Origin: Lachnospiraceae bacterium EP-SM-12S-S03
GTDB lineage: Bacteria; Bacillota; Clostridia; Lachnospirales; Lachnospiraceae
Direction of reading: 5' to 3'
DNA: 64,000 nt
NCBI GenBank assembly: GCA_020540725.1
Contig: JAJBSL010000003.1
Coordinates: 62,001-126,000 of the forward strand
The first letter of the stretch is position 1. Every line of letters begins with the position of its first letter. Of this stretch, positions 34,919-43,449 are shown piece after piece. Made by a program: the position numbers and the translations under genes. A model generated the notes under the pieces. That model saw only the letters and a program-made list of their open reading frames with translations. It did no database searches and was not told the DNA's origin.

Positions 34919-35779
34919 CTAATCCTCATAAATAAGCTTCGGAGCTTTTCGAATAGTAATCCGCCATTTTGTTCCTGTCCCGATGTTATAGGCACGGGCA
35001 AAACTTCCCTGGTTGATCGCCACAGCCATGCAATCCAGACTGTTGACATACACAAGCGGTTCTCCTACATATACGTCCGCAAAGCTCTTCGCATATACAA
35101 GAATATTCTTATATAATGTTCTTGTTTCATTCTCTATACTGATTTCCACTCTTCCGCCGTGTTTCACACCAAGTTTCATAAACATCTCTCTGGAAATGTT
35201 CGTCCACAGGCTTCCGAAACGCACATCAAGCACATCGATGGTTCCGCTCACTTTCTCTCCGTCATAGACAGGCTCTACGATTGGTAATTCAATCACACTG
35301 TCTATCTCGACTGCAGGACCCACTTCTTCGAAAGTGATAATGCCGGATGCCAGCCTTGCGCCGGTGTATGCATAAATATCTCTTCCATGGAATGTGTAAC
35401 TCTCACCGGAATTCGGTAGTCTGTTCACAGATTCATCAATCACTCTTGCTTCCGCAAGTCCGATAATACGTTTCACATGAGTCAGCGTTCCATTGTCCGG
35501 AGAGACAATATACTGTCCTCCCTTTGTCTTTACAACGATGCTTCTTCTCGTAGATCCGACTCCCGGATCCACCACACTCACAAACACAGAACCTTCCGGC
35601 CAGTAACCTACTGTCTGAATCAGGCGATAAGATGCCTCCCAAATATCATACTGTGGGATATCATGCGTCAGATCTGAGATCCGAAGCTCCTGATCTACTC
35701 CGCAGGCAACTCCATACATTGCACTTACGGCTCCGTCTGCTGTTCCAAAATCCGATTGCAAAATAAGTGGTTTTTTCAT
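34919..35779 (-). CDS. SAM hydroxide adenosyltransferase (DUF62), copy 2
   Basis: A 286-residue paralogue of the DUF62 gene at the other end of this operon. The Asp-Arg-His triad is intact (D71 and R78 in DPGVGSTRR, H131 in FHGRD), and the N-terminal LQSDFGTADG contains D10. Expected activity is SAM (or analogue) hydrolysis to adenosine plus methionine. The two copies agree in many blocks (PQYD-W-ASYRL, WPEGS-VSVVDPGVG, PDNG-LTHVKR) but differ through the C-terminal domain, so they may form a heteromer or differ in ligand. It is the first gene after the promoter; GGAAAG lies before the ATG. Confidence 0.85.
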   Translation of the reverse strand: MKKPLILQSDFGTADGAVSAMYGVACGVDQELRISDLTHDIPQYDIWEASYRLIQTVGYWPEGSVFVSVVDPGVGSTRRSIVVKTKGGQYIVSPDNGTLTHVKRIIGLAEARVIDESVNRLPNSGESYTFHGRDIYAYTGARLASGIITFEEVGPAVEIDSVIELPIVEPVYDGEKVSGTIDVLDVRFGSLWTNISREMFMKLGVKHGGRVEISIENETRTLYKNILVYAKSFADVYVGEPLVYVNSLDCMAVAINQGSFARAYNIGTGTKWRITIRKAPKLIYED

Positions 35780-35833
35780 ATTCTTTTCTTTCCTTTTCGG
35801 CTAAGGGTTTTCGAGAATGCCCTTGCAATTTTT

Positions 35834-35862
35834 AGTATAATTCGACAATCTTCTCACGTCAA
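35834..35862 (-). promoter_or_regulatory. Promoter of the DUF62-GntR-ECF operon
   Basis: On the minus strand TTGACG and TATACT are separated by exactly 17 bp, about 55 bp before the first start codon. This is one of the best sigma-A matches in the window. Confidence 0.8.
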
Positions 35863-35865
35863 GAA

Positions 35866-35884
35866 CAACTTGTTCAACAAGTTG
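35866..35884. promoter_or_regulatory. Perfect 9-1-9 palindrome, candidate GntR/UTRA operator
   Basis: CAACTTGTT and AACAAGTTG flank one central base. The site starts 3 bp upstream of the -35 box of the ECF/DUF62 promoter. The ACTTGT-ACAAGT core resembles sites bound by HutC-subfamily GntR proteins, and the operon encodes such a regulator. A T-run follows on the + strand, but no + strand gene ends here, so a terminator role is unlikely. Confidence 0.6.
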
Positions 35885-35900
35885 GTTTTTTTAGAATACA

Positions 35901-35938
35901 AAAAAATCCACACTCACCGGATTCCGGTAAGTGTGGAA
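35901..35938 (-). terminator. Terminator of the heat-shock operon
   Basis: On the minus strand a 14-position stem (TCCACACT-ACCGG with CCGGT-AGTGTGGA, one mismatch) with a short loop is followed by seven T. It begins 4 bp after the dnaJ stop. Confidence 0.9.
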
Positions 35939-35942
35939 TATA

Positions 35943-37133
35943 TTAATCTTCAAATGTCTCTTTCAATTTATCCATGAAACCTTTTTTCTTCTTTTTCTTC
36001 TCTCCCTCAATCGGTTCTTCTGGTGTGTTGAGTGAATTTCCGGTAAGTTCATCAAACCTTCTAAGCGCCTCTTTCGCCTCTGCACTTAGTTTTTCCGGTG
36101 TCTGAATCACCAGTGTTACATAGTGATCTCCCCGAGCTTGCGGGTTGCGAAGAGATGGAACACCTTTTCCTTTTAATCTTACTTTCGTATCCGTCTTTGT
36201 TCCCGGTTTTACATTATAGAGGACTTCTCCATCCACCGTCTTGATACGCACTTCAGCTCCAAGAGCAGCCTGGGCAAACGTAATAGGTGCCGTAGAGAAA
36301 ATATGTACATCTTGTCTTTGGAAAATCGGATGTCTGGAAACTGTAACCTCGACAAGCAAATCTCCCCTCGGTCCGCCGTTGACTCCCGGTTCGCCTTTAT
36401 CACGTATGCGGACACTCTGCCCGTTATCAATACCCGCCGGAATGGATACAGAAATTTTCTTCTTCGTAGAAACATAACCTGTTCCGCCACAGTCCGAACA
36501 TTTTTCTTTAATGATCTTACCTGTTCCATGGCAATCCGGACATGTCTGGACATTCTGAACAGTTCCAAAGAAAGACTGCTGTGTATATACAACCTGACCT
36601 TTTCCACCACATTTCGGACAAGTTTCAGGGGAAGTTCCCGGTTTTGCTCCGGTTCCATTACATTTCGGGCATGGATCTTTGATTATGACTTCTAACTCCT
36701 TTTCACAGCCAAACACCGCTTCTTCAAATGTAATACGAACTCCTTTGCGGATATTAGCGCCTTTCATCGGTCCGTTATTGGCACGTCCCCCACGGCGTCC
36801 TCCTCCAAACAAGTCTCCGAAAATATCTCCGAAAATGTCGCTGAAATCGGCTCCGTCAAAACCTCCAAATCCTCCAAATCCACTTGCGCCTCCTGCGCCT
36901 CCGTCAAACGCTGCATGTCCAAACTGATCATACTGACGGCGCTTTTCCGGATCACTCAGTACAGCGTACGCTTCGGAAGCTTCTTTGAACTTTTTCTCTG
37001 CTTCTTTGTCACCCGGATTCATATCTGGATGATATTTTTTGGCTAAAGCTCTGTACGCTTTCTTCAGTGCTGCTTCATCGGCATTTTTATCTACCCCGAG
37101 CACTTCATAATAATCTCTCTTTGTCTCAGCCAT
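35943..37133 (-). CDS. dnaJ: Chaperone DnaJ
   Basis: A 396-residue full-length co-chaperone. The J domain has the HPD motif (YHPDMNPGD), then comes a Gly/Phe-rich stretch (~75-115). Four zinc-binding repeats follow ([32 protein letters not shown]), then the client-binding C-terminal domains, and a lysine-rich end (EKKKKKKGF). It stimulates the ATPase of DnaK and delivers unfolded proteins. It is the last gene of hrcA-grpE-dnaK-dnaJ, 134 bp after dnaK, and a strong terminator follows. Confidence 0.97.
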   Translation of the reverse strand: MAETKRDYYEVLGVDKNADEAALKKAYRALAKKYHPDMNPGDKEAEKKFKEASEAYAVLSDPEKRRQYDQFGHAAFDGGAGGASGFGGFGGFDGADFSDIFGDIFGDLFGGGRRGGRANNGPMKGANIRKGVRITFEEAVFGCEKELEVIIKDPCPKCNGTGAKPGTSPETCPKCGGKGQVVYTQQSFFGTVQNVQTCPDCHGTGKIIKEKCSDCGGTGYVSTKKKISVSIPAGIDNGQSVRIRDKGEPGVNGGPRGDLLVEVTVSRHPIFQRQDVHIFSTAPITFAQAALGAEVRIKTVDGEVLYNVKPGTKTDTKVRLKGKGVPSLRNPQARGDHYVTLVIQTPEKLSAEAKEALRRFDELTGNSLNTPEEPIEGEKKKKKKGFMDKLKETFED

Positions 37134-37267
37134 AATTGTATTCCTCTCTGTTTTCAGATATCATTCTTATAATGTTCACATTTTTACGTACAAGTTCTGC
37201 GGGACCTGATTTCTCAGATTCCGCAGAACATAATTTTTATTATAGCGTCTCGTCAAACACTCTTTAC

Positions 37268-39139
37268 TTAGACTTCTTTGTAGTCTCCATCCACTACATC
37301 ATCACCGTTGAATCCTTCCGGTGCCGGTCCTGCTTCCGGTGCTGGTCCTGCCTGTGGGCCTGCTCCTGCTGCCGCTCCGGCCTGCTCATACATTTTTGTA
37401 AATAATTTCTGAGCGCTTTCCATTAATTTTTCTTTTGCAGCTTTGATTTCTTCAACCTGAGCATCTGTCATTGTTTCCGGTGTTGATTTTGCAAGGATAT
37501 CTTTTAATGACTGAATATCTGCTTCTACTGCACCTTTTTCTGTTGCATCAATCTTATCTCCCACTTCTGAGAGTGCTTTCTCTGTCTGGAAAATCATTGC
37601 ATCTGCATCATTTCTTGCATCAATCGCTTCTTTACGTTTCTTATCCTGTGCTTCAAACTCTGCTGCTTCTTTTACAGCTTTTTCGATATCGCTGTCAGAC
37701 ATGTTCGAACCTGCTGTAATTGTAATGTGCTGTTCTTTTCCTGTTCCAAGGTCTTTTGCAGATACATTTACAATACCGTTGGCATCAATATCGAATGTAA
37801 CTTCGATCTGAGGGATTCCACGTGGAGCCGGTGCAATTCCATCTAATCTGAACTGTCCAAGGGACTTATTATCTCTTGCAAACTGTCTCTCACCCTGTAC
37901 AACGTTGATATCTACTGCTGATTGATTATCTGCCGCTGTAGAGAAAATCTGACTCTTCTTTGTAGGAATTGTTGTGTTTCTCTCAATCAATCTTGTAGCA
38001 ACACCACCTAATGTCTCGATTGCAAGTGAAAGCGGAGTAACATCAAGTAATAAGATGTCGCCTGCGCCCGCATCTCCTGCTAATTTACCACCCTGAACGG
38101 AAGCTCCTAAAGCAACACACTCATCTGGGTTCAATGTTTTACTTGGCTCATGTCCTGTTAACTGTTTTACTTTATCCTGTACTGCAGGAATACGTGTGGA
38201 ACCACCTACTAATAAGACTTTACCAAGTTCTGAAGCAGTGATACCTGCATCGGATAACGCTCTTGTTACAGGCTCTGCTGTCTTCTCTACAAGATCGTGT
38301 GTTAATTCATCAAATTTTGCTTTTGTAAGGTTCATATCAAGATGAAGCGGTCCGCTTGCATTCATGCTGATGAATGGAAGGTTGATATTAGTTGTAGTAG
38401 CGGAAGAAAGTTCTTTTTTCGCTTTCTCTGCTGCTTCTTTTACTCTCTGAAGAGCCATCTTATCTGCGGAAAGATCTACTCCGTTTGCCGCTTTAAAATC
38501 ACTGATAATGTAATCTACGATTTTCTGGTCGAAGTCATCACCACCGAGTCTGTTGTTACCTGCTGTTGATAATACTTCGATAACGCCATCACCGATTTCG
38601 ATAACAGATACATCGAATGTACCGCCACCAAGGTCGTATACCATGATCTTCTGTTCTTTTTCATTGTCTAGTCCGTATGCAAGAGCTGCTGCTGTAGGCT
38701 CGTTGATGATACGTTTTACTTCAAGTCCTGCAATCTTACCTGCATCTTTTGTTGCCTGACGCTGCGCATCATTGAAATAAGCCGGAACTGTAATAACAGC
38801 TTCTGTTACTTTCTCACCAAGGTAAGCTTCCGCGTCGGATTTTAATTTCTGAAGAATCATAGCAGAAATCTCCTGCGGAGAATATTTCTTATCATCAATT
38901 GTTACTTTGTAATCAGAACCCATCTCTCTTTTGATAGAAGAAATTGTCTTATCTGCATTTGTAACTGCCTGACGTTTTGCAGGTTCTCCGACTAAACGTT
39001 CTCCTGTTTTTGTAAATGCTACAACAGATGGTGTTGTTCTTGCACCTTCTGTATTAGCGATTACTGTTGGCTGTCCACCTTCCATAACTGCCACACAGCT
39101 ATTTGTTGTTCCTAAATCAATACCAATAATTTTTCCCAT
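37268..39139 (-). CDS. dnaK: Chaperone DnaK (Hsp70)
   Basis: A 623-residue Hsp70. The N-terminal ATPase domain starts [20 protein letters not shown] and has the phosphate loop [13 protein letters not shown]. The substrate domain includes [16 protein letters not shown]. The helical lid ends in a Gly/Ala/Pro-rich tail with [20 protein letters not shown]. The ATPase domain lacks the Gram-negative insertion loop, as in Firmicutes. AGGAGG lies before the ATG. It works with GrpE and DnaJ encoded on either side and should be heat-induced through HrcA. Confidence 0.98.
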   Translation of the reverse strand: MGKIIGIDLGTTNSCVAVMEGGQPTVIANTEGARTTPSVVAFTKTGERLVGEPAKRQAVTNADKTISSIKREMGSDYKVTIDDKKYSPQEISAMILQKLKSDAEAYLGEKVTEAVITVPAYFNDAQRQATKDAGKIAGLEVKRIINEPTAAALAYGLDNEKEQKIMVYDLGGGTFDVSVIEIGDGVIEVLSTAGNNRLGGDDFDQKIVDYIISDFKAANGVDLSADKMALQRVKEAAEKAKKELSSATTTNINLPFISMNASGPLHLDMNLTKAKFDELTHDLVEKTAEPVTRALSDAGITASELGKVLLVGGSTRIPAVQDKVKQLTGHEPSKTLNPDECVALGASVQGGKLAGDAGAGDILLLDVTPLSLAIETLGGVATRLIERNTTIPTKKSQIFSTAADNQSAVDINVVQGERQFARDNKSLGQFRLDGIAPAPRGIPQIEVTFDIDANGIVNVSAKDLGTGKEQHITITAGSNMSDSDIEKAVKEAAEFEAQDKKRKEAIDARNDADAMIFQTEKALSEVGDKIDATEKGAVEADIQSLKDILAKSTPETMTDAQVEEIKAAKEKLMESAQKLFTKMYEQAGAAAGAGPQAGPAPEAGPAPEGFNGDDVVDGDYKEV

Positions 39140-39215
39140 GATAAATTTCCTCCTGAATTTATATATATTTTACTAGCTACTAAATTGCTTGTTTTATAAG
39201 CAAGTTGCTTTCGGC

Positions 39216-39866
39216 CTAATTTGCCACTTTGACCATACTATAGCGAACTACGGTGTCCCTATATGTGTATCCTTTTTGGAACTCCTCCGCCACAATATTT
39301 TCTCCAAGTTCTTCATCTTCTATGTGCATCACTGCATTGTGAAGATCCGGATTAAATTCCTTTCCAACTGCCTCAATTGGTTTCACACCGATTCCTTCGA
39401 GAGTTGTCATCATTTGTTTATAAATCATCTCCATTCCTGTTACGAATGAATCTTCTTTTTGTTCTTCCAAAACTGCCGCAAGTCCTCTTTCAAAATTATC
39501 AATAACCGGAAGAATTTTCTCGATCACATCCTTAGCACCGATTTCATACATTCCTGTTTTTTCTTTCTCTGTACGCTTGCGGTAGTTATCAAACTCAGCC
39601 ATCTGTCTTGTCAGCTTATCGGTAAGCTCTTCGATTTTCTCATCTTTTTTGTCTTTCTTTGGCTTACGCTTGAAAAGTCCTTTTTTCTCGACCTCTTCCG
39701 TTTCCTCGGATTCAGTCTCTTCTTTTACTTCTTCTGCTTCTTCCGTTTCCTTCGTTTCTGACTCAACTTCTTCACCGGAAACTTCAGCCGCTTCTTTTTC
39801 AGCCGCTTTCTTTGCTTCTTCTACAGCTTCTTTTACCATTTCTTCATTACTCATCTTATTATCCAA
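39216..39866 (-). CDS. grpE: Nucleotide exchange factor GrpE
   Basis: A ~216-residue GrpE with a long, very acidic coiled N-terminal region (Glu-rich, ~residues 5-70). The conserved C-terminal half has FDNYRKRTEKEK and a final block with NPDLHNAVMHIEDEELGENIVAEEFQKGY. It releases ADP from DnaK. The start is unusual: AGGTGG lies 8 nt before a TTG codon, whereas the first in-frame ATG, four codons later, is 20 nt away from that site; TTG is therefore preferred. The gene begins 16 bp after the hrcA stop. Confidence 0.93.
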   Translation of the reverse strand: MDNKMSNEEMVKEAVEEAKKAAEKEAAEVSGEEVESETKETEEAEEVKEETESEETEEVEKKGLFKRKPKKDKKDEKIEELTDKLTRQMAEFDNYRKRTEKEKTGMYEIGAKDVIEKILPVIDNFERGLAAVLEEQKEDSFVTGMEMIYKQMMTTLEGIGVKPIEAVGKEFNPDLHNAVMHIEDEELGENIVAEEFQKGYTYRDTVVRYSMVKVAN

Positions 39867-39882
39867 CGGGCAGGCCACCTTT

Positions 39883-40923
39883 CTAATGTTCTTTGTGGAA
39901 TATCGCATCCAACTCCGCCATGAGAGTCTTAAGCGTTGTCATTACATGTTCATAATCCATTCGTTTCGGTCCGACAATTCCTATCGTTCCCTGCATTCCC
40001 TCTCCAAGTTCATATGTTGCAGTTACAACACTGCAATCTTTCATGTTCTGTATCGGAGTTTCATTTCCGATATAGACCTGAATTCCTTTATTCTCTTCCT
40101 CAGAAAGCGTCTGGGTCACGAGGCTTGCAAGTTGTTGCTTTTCTTCAAAGGCACTGATAATTTCCTGCGCGCTTTGCTTATCCGATAATTCCGGATATTT
40201 GAAAATATTTGTCGCACCGCTTGTGTAAATCTCCAGGTCATCTACCTGAATCACATTTGCCACAGCATCCAGAACATCGCTGATCACTTCGCTGTGAATT
40301 CCAGCCTGTTCCTTCAATCTTGCAATCATTCCCAAATTAATCTCTTCGATCGACATTCCGTTTAGATTCGTATTCAGCAACATATTCAGCTTCAAAAGCG
40401 TCTCATTGCCAAGGTTCTCACCGACTGTCACGATCTTATTCTTGATGATATTTCCTTCCATCACGATCACCGCAATGATCTGGTTCTCATCTACCTGAGA
40501 TAACTGGATGAATTTCAACTTGTTTCTATTGTAAGTCGGAGCAGAAATCATTGTCGCGTAATTGGTGTTGGCTGCCAAAACCTTGGCTGCCTGCTTCAGC
40601 AACTGGTCCATCTTATCAGCCTTCTGAAGCATCTGTTCTCTAATCTCCGTCACTTCCTGCTCTTTTTCTTCCATCAGCGTATCTACATACCATCTGTAAC
40701 CCTTATCAGAAGGAATACGTCCTGCCGATGTGTGAGGCTGTATGATGTAACCCAAATCTTCCAGATCCGCCATCTCATTGCGGATGGTGGCCGAACTTAA
40801 ATTCAAGTCCGCATACTTGGAAATCGTTCTCGATCCAACCGGCTCTCCTGTCTCTAAGTAAGTCTTGATGATGGTCTGAAGTATCTTCATCTTCCGCTCA
40901 TCTAATTCTTGATTCGACTTCAT
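39883..40923 (-). CDS. hrcA: Heat-inducible transcription repressor HrcA
   Basis: A 346-residue repressor. The N-terminal winged helix spans residues 1-75 (ERKMKILQTIIKTYLETGEPVGSRTISK, then LSSATIRNEMADLEDLGYI), followed by a GAF-like domain and dimerisation regions, ending GTIGIVGPKRMDYEHVMTTL. HrcA binds the CIRCE inverted repeat, and one perfect CIRCE lies 21 bp before this start codon. It is the first gene of the operon, so the repressor controls its own synthesis together with the chaperones. Confidence 0.97.
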   Translation of the reverse strand: MKSNQELDERKMKILQTIIKTYLETGEPVGSRTISKYADLNLSSATIRNEMADLEDLGYIIQPHTSAGRIPSDKGYRWYVDTLMEEKEQEVTEIREQMLQKADKMDQLLKQAAKVLAANTNYATMISAPTYNRNKLKFIQLSQVDENQIIAVIVMEGNIIKNKIVTVGENLGNETLLKLNMLLNTNLNGMSIEEINLGMIARLKEQAGIHSEVISDVLDAVANVIQVDDLEIYTSGATNIFKYPELSDKQSAQEIISAFEEKQQLASLVTQTLSEEENKGIQVYIGNETPIQNMKDCSVVTATYELGEGMQGTIGIVGPKRMDYEHVMTTLKTLMAELDAIFHKEH

Positions 40924-40944
40924 CTTTAGCCTCCCTTCTTCCTA

Positions 40945-40971
40945 TTAGCACTCATCACTTTTGAGTGCTAA
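40945..40971. promoter_or_regulatory. CIRCE operator
   Basis: TTAGCACTC, nine bases, then GAGTGCTAA is an exact match to the consensus CIRCE element. It lies between the promoter and the hrcA start, so it is present in the untranslated leader as well. Confidence 0.98.
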
Positions 40972-40986
40972 CACCTTACGATTAAT

Positions 40987-41015
40987 AAGATAGCACCTGC
41001 ATTTTCGTTTGTCAA
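40987..41015 (-). promoter_or_regulatory. Promoter of the hrcA operon
   Basis: On the minus strand TTGACA and TATCTT are 17 bp apart, immediately upstream of CIRCE. Confidence 0.85.
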
Positions 41016-41056
41016 CAGTGTTTATGGTTTTTTTATATTTTATTATCCAGAAGACC

Positions 41057-41094
41057 AAAGACCCGGTCATGTCCATGACACAACCGGGTCTTTT
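41057..41094. terminator. Strong hairpin, probable bidirectional terminator
   Basis: AAAGACCCGGT pairs with ACCGGGTCTTT, and an inner GTCATG/CATGAC stem adds to it. T-rich sequence follows on the + strand and a shorter T-run (TTTGG) on the minus strand. It insulates the hrcA promoter from darA. Confidence 0.7.
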
Positions 41095-41233
41095 CTTGAT
41101 GATATAGGAAATTCCTTCAGAATCCTATATCATAAAAAACACACTTCGTGTGGGGATGCGCAACTCGCGGCAAGGAGTTTATTACTTCGTAACCGCTCGC
41201 GCGCAGATTGCACAGTTGTGCAATCTTTTTTAT
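41093..41233. repeat. Densely structured intergenic element downstream of darA
   Basis: Four further inverted repeats are packed into ~140 bp. An 11-bp stem is at 41099-41133 (ATGATATAGGA/TCCTATATCAT). A small CACAC-TTC-GTGTG hairpin is at 41140-41152, followed by six T on the minus strand. A GC-rich GCGC/GCGG-CCGC structure is at ~41158-41204. A 10-bp stem with a two-base loop is at 41205-41226, followed by T-runs on the + strand. At least one T-tailed hairpin faces each direction. It may be a dispersed intergenic repeat or a small RNA; no protein is convincingly encoded. Confidence 0.55.
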
Positions 41234-41273
41234 TTTCACACAATTCGATATTTTTCTTTTCTCTGGCTTTCAA

Positions 41274-41612
41274 CTAGATTTTCCAAAACTCCGCCACATC
41301 TACAACGAATACGATCGCTCCGCCAGCTTCTACCTTAATCGGTGTATATGTGTAATTGGAAACATGGTGCATTCCCTCATTCAAATACGGAGTAATGATC
41401 TCAATCTCTTCACGCTTTGCGCAAGTTTGTTTTAAAATATCCATAACCGCTCCTATTTTGTCATCATCCGTTCCGATCATAAGCGTACAGTTATCTTTTC
41501 GTAAGAATCCACCGGAACTCGAAAGCTTTGTTACTCCGAATTCATTCTTGTTCAATTCTTTCACCGCACTCTTCGCATCCTCATCATGTACCACTGCAAA
41601 TATCAGTTTCAT
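41274..41612 (-). CDS. darA: Cyclic-di-AMP receptor (PII-like, DarA/PstA family)
   Basis: A 112-residue protein of the DUF970 family. The N-terminus MKLIFAVVHDED, the segment FGVTKLSSSGGFLRKDNCTLMIGTDDDK, and CAKREEIEI match trimeric c-di-AMP-binding PII-like proteins of Bacillus and Staphylococcus. The T-loop and B-loop regions that close over the dinucleotide are of normal length. It probably signals c-di-AMP levels (cell wall and osmotic balance) to a still unknown partner. It is a single gene facing away from the FMN dehydrogenase gene, with hairpins just downstream. Confidence 0.93.
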   Translation of the reverse strand: MKLIFAVVHDEDAKSAVKELNKNEFGVTKLSSSGGFLRKDNCTLMIGTDDDKIGAVMDILKQTCAKREEIEIITPYLNEGMHHVSNYTYTPIKVEAGGAIVFVVDVAEFWKI

Positions 41613-41708
41613 ATTATCAAGCCCCTTCCTGTCAGCTTTATTAAATGTTACTTCAAATATACCACGTTATGGTTAAAAAGTCATCTCTGATTTTTTCCAA
41701 TTTTGATA

Positions 41709-41737
41709 TTGTTTTTTCCTTGAAAAAAAGCGATAAT
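41709..41737 (+). promoter_or_regulatory. Putative promoter of the alpha-hydroxy-acid dehydrogenase gene
   Basis: TTGTTT and GATAAT lie 17 bp apart, 35 bp before the start codon. Both boxes deviate from consensus, so this is tentative. Confidence 0.4.
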
Positions 41738-41772
41738 AAAGGAAGAAAAACAGATGGAAAGAAGGAATACAC

Positions 41773-42789
41773 ATGACATATGAAGAATTATTAGCAAATG
41801 CACGTCCAGAGATTGGGAAATTCTGCAAAGTCTGCCCTGTCTGCAATGGCAAGGCATGCAGAAATCAGATACCGGGACCCGGAGCAAAGGGCGTCGGAGA
41901 TACAGCCATCCGCAACTATGATAAGTGGCAGGAGATCCGCATTAATATGGATACATTAAGTTCCAATCAGGACGTGGATACTACATTCAAAATCTTCGGC
42001 AGGGAATTTAAGTATCCGTTCTTCGCAGGTCCTGTCGGTGCAGTAAACTTACATTATGGTGAAAAATACAATGATGCTTCTTACAATGATGTTCTTGTAT
42101 CCGCCTGCGCTGAAGCCGGAATTGCGGCTATGACAGGAGACGGTGTCAACGCCGAGGTAATGAAAGCCGCCACAGAAGCTGTCAAGAAAGCCAACGGACT
42201 TGGAATTCCAACCGTAAAACCTTGGAATCTCGAAACAGTTCAGGAGAAAATGAAACAGGTACACGATGCCGGCGCTTTTGCCGTTGCAATGGATGTGGAT
42301 GCTGCTGGTCTTCCATTCCTGAAGAACATGACTCCTCCGGCAGGCAGAAAATCTGTCGAGGAACTTCATGACATCGTGGAATCTTCTCCTGTCCCATTTA
42401 TCGTCAAAGGAGTAATGACTGTAAAAGGCGCATTGAAGGCACAAAAAGCAGGTGCTTCTGCGATTATCGTATCTAACCACGGTGGCCGCGTTCTTGATCA
42501 GTGCCCGGCAACTGCGGAAGTATTGGAAGATATCGTAAAGGCAGTAAATGGCAGCATGAAGATCTTCGTAGACGGAGGAATCCGTTCTGGTGTTGATGTA
42601 TTCAAAGCTCTTTCGCTTGGCGCTGATGGTGTCATTATCGCACGTCCATTTGTAACTGCCGTATATGGCGGTGGTGCTGAAGGAGTCAAACTCTATATAG
42701 AAAAACTCGGTGCTGAACTTGCTGATACCATGGCAATGTGCGGCGCAAACTCATTGGACGAGATTACAAGAGACATGATCTGGAAATAA
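41773..42789 (+). CDS. FMN-dependent alpha-hydroxy-acid dehydrogenase with N-terminal four-Cys motif
   Basis: A 338-residue TIM-barrel flavoenzyme of the lactate/glycolate oxidase family. The FMN and active-site motifs IIVSNHGGRVLD (His base and Arg) and FVDGGIRSGVDVFKALSLGADGVIIARPF are complete. The N-terminal ~40 residues carry C18, C21, C24 and C29 (CKVCPVCNGKAC), which may hold a metal or an iron-sulfur cluster; classical lactate oxidases lack this. The expected reaction is oxidation of lactate or another 2-hydroxy acid to the 2-oxo acid, with an unknown acceptor. A GGAG-like site (AAGGA) precedes the ATG. It stands alone between convergent and divergent neighbours and is followed by a hairpin. 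Confidence 0.85.
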   Translation: MTYEELLANARPEIGKFCKVCPVCNGKACRNQIPGPGAKGVGDTAIRNYDKWQEIRINMDTLSSNQDVDTTFKIFGREFKYPFFAGPVGAVNLHYGEKYNDASYNDVLVSACAEAGIAAMTGDGVNAEVMKAATEAVKKANGLGIPTVKPWNLETVQEKMKQVHDAGAFAVAMDVDAAGLPFLKNMTPPAGRKSVEELHDIVESSPVPFIVKGVMTVKGALKAQKAGASAIIVSNHGGRVLDQCPATAEVLEDIVKAVNGSMKIFVDGGIRSGVDVFKALSLGADGVIIARPFVTAVYGGGAEGVKLYIEKLGAELADTMAMCGANSLDEITRDMIWK

Positions 42790-42818
42790 GAGGCTACAGT
42801 ACATACTGCGCCTGGCAC

Positions 42819-42843
42819 AAGAGGCAGCTTACCGCTGCCTCTT
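42819..42843 (+). terminator. Terminator after the FMN dehydrogenase gene
   Basis: AAGAGGCAGC pairs perfectly with GCTGCCTCTT around a 5-base loop, and TCC-rich sequence follows. The stem overlaps the final codons and stop of the converging ABC membrane gene. Confidence 0.65.
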
Positions 42844-43449
42844 TCCTCTGATTACAATTCCGGCAATCATACAGATTACACCGACTGCAAATAACACATA
42901 TTTCGTTTCATAATCGGTTGTCATGGCAAAAGGATAGAACTTTTTCAAATATTTTTCTCCTCCTCCGTAGGCAATTACATAATAGATAATCGGTGCCATA
43001 TAGCCAATGATGAGATTATCACTCAATGCATAGGCTAAAATCCCAATTCCTCCAAAAGCAAGGAACTCTGCCAAAACTCCAAAAAAATATTTACCCATTT
43101 CCATTTCGCAATTCCCATATCGCATCACTTCCATATATATAAGAAGGAGAATCCCTCCGATCAACATACTCAAAATCACCCGTATCCCGTAGATGAATAC
43201 AATACTTGTATATTTCGAAGAAATCAGATTCCGTAAATCCTGATTCTGTTCCGGTTGAAATACAGGTACAAACAAAATGATCCCTATTAAAGCCACGTAC
43301 ATTTCCAAAACTTTTGCCGATTGGACCATATCCAGATTGCGAATCCCGAGAATCCACGGAGAAAACAGAAGAAATGCAATACTGATCACTGTCTGCCATG
43401 TGAGATTATGCCTTAGCTGTTCTTTTACGATTCCACAATATCTTTCCAT
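42829..43449 (-). CDS. ABC-2-type membrane protein (exporter subunit)
   Basis: A ~206-residue hydrophobic protein with about six membrane helices (for example WQTVISIAFLLFSPWILG, VALIGIILFVPVF and YVLFAVGVICMIAGIVI). No enzymatic motif is visible. It overlaps the end of the upstream permease gene and belongs to the exporter unit with the ATPase and the larger permease. The start is uncertain: an ATG 11 codons earlier would overlap more, and neither has a clear ribosome site, so translation may depend on coupling. The exported substrate is unknown. Confidence 0.7.
   Translation of the reverse strand: MERYCGIVKEQLRHNLTWQTVISIAFLLFSPWILGIRNLDMVQSAKVLEMYVALIGIILFVPVFQPEQNQDLRNLISSKYTSIVFIYGIRVILSMLIGGILLLIYMEVMRYGNCEMEMGKYFFGVLAEFLAFGGIGILAYALSDNLIIGYMAPIIYYVIAYGGGEKYLKKFYPFAMTTDYETKYVLFAVGVICMIAGIVIRGKRQR

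Noticed and set aside
29928..35779. DUF62 proteins as fluorinase/chlorinase enzymes
   Set aside because: Both copies carry the Asp-Arg-His triad of the SAM-hydrolysing branch, and no natural-product genes accompany them.
35866..35890. Palindrome followed by a T-run read as a + strand terminator
   Set aside because: No + strand gene ends upstream, whereas the site abuts a strong minus-strand promoter, so an operator fits better.
41150..41338. Small + strand open frame (62 codons) in the hairpin cluster
   Set aside because: It runs through several inverted repeats and into the antisense of darA, with no ribosome site; more likely structured non-coding sequence.
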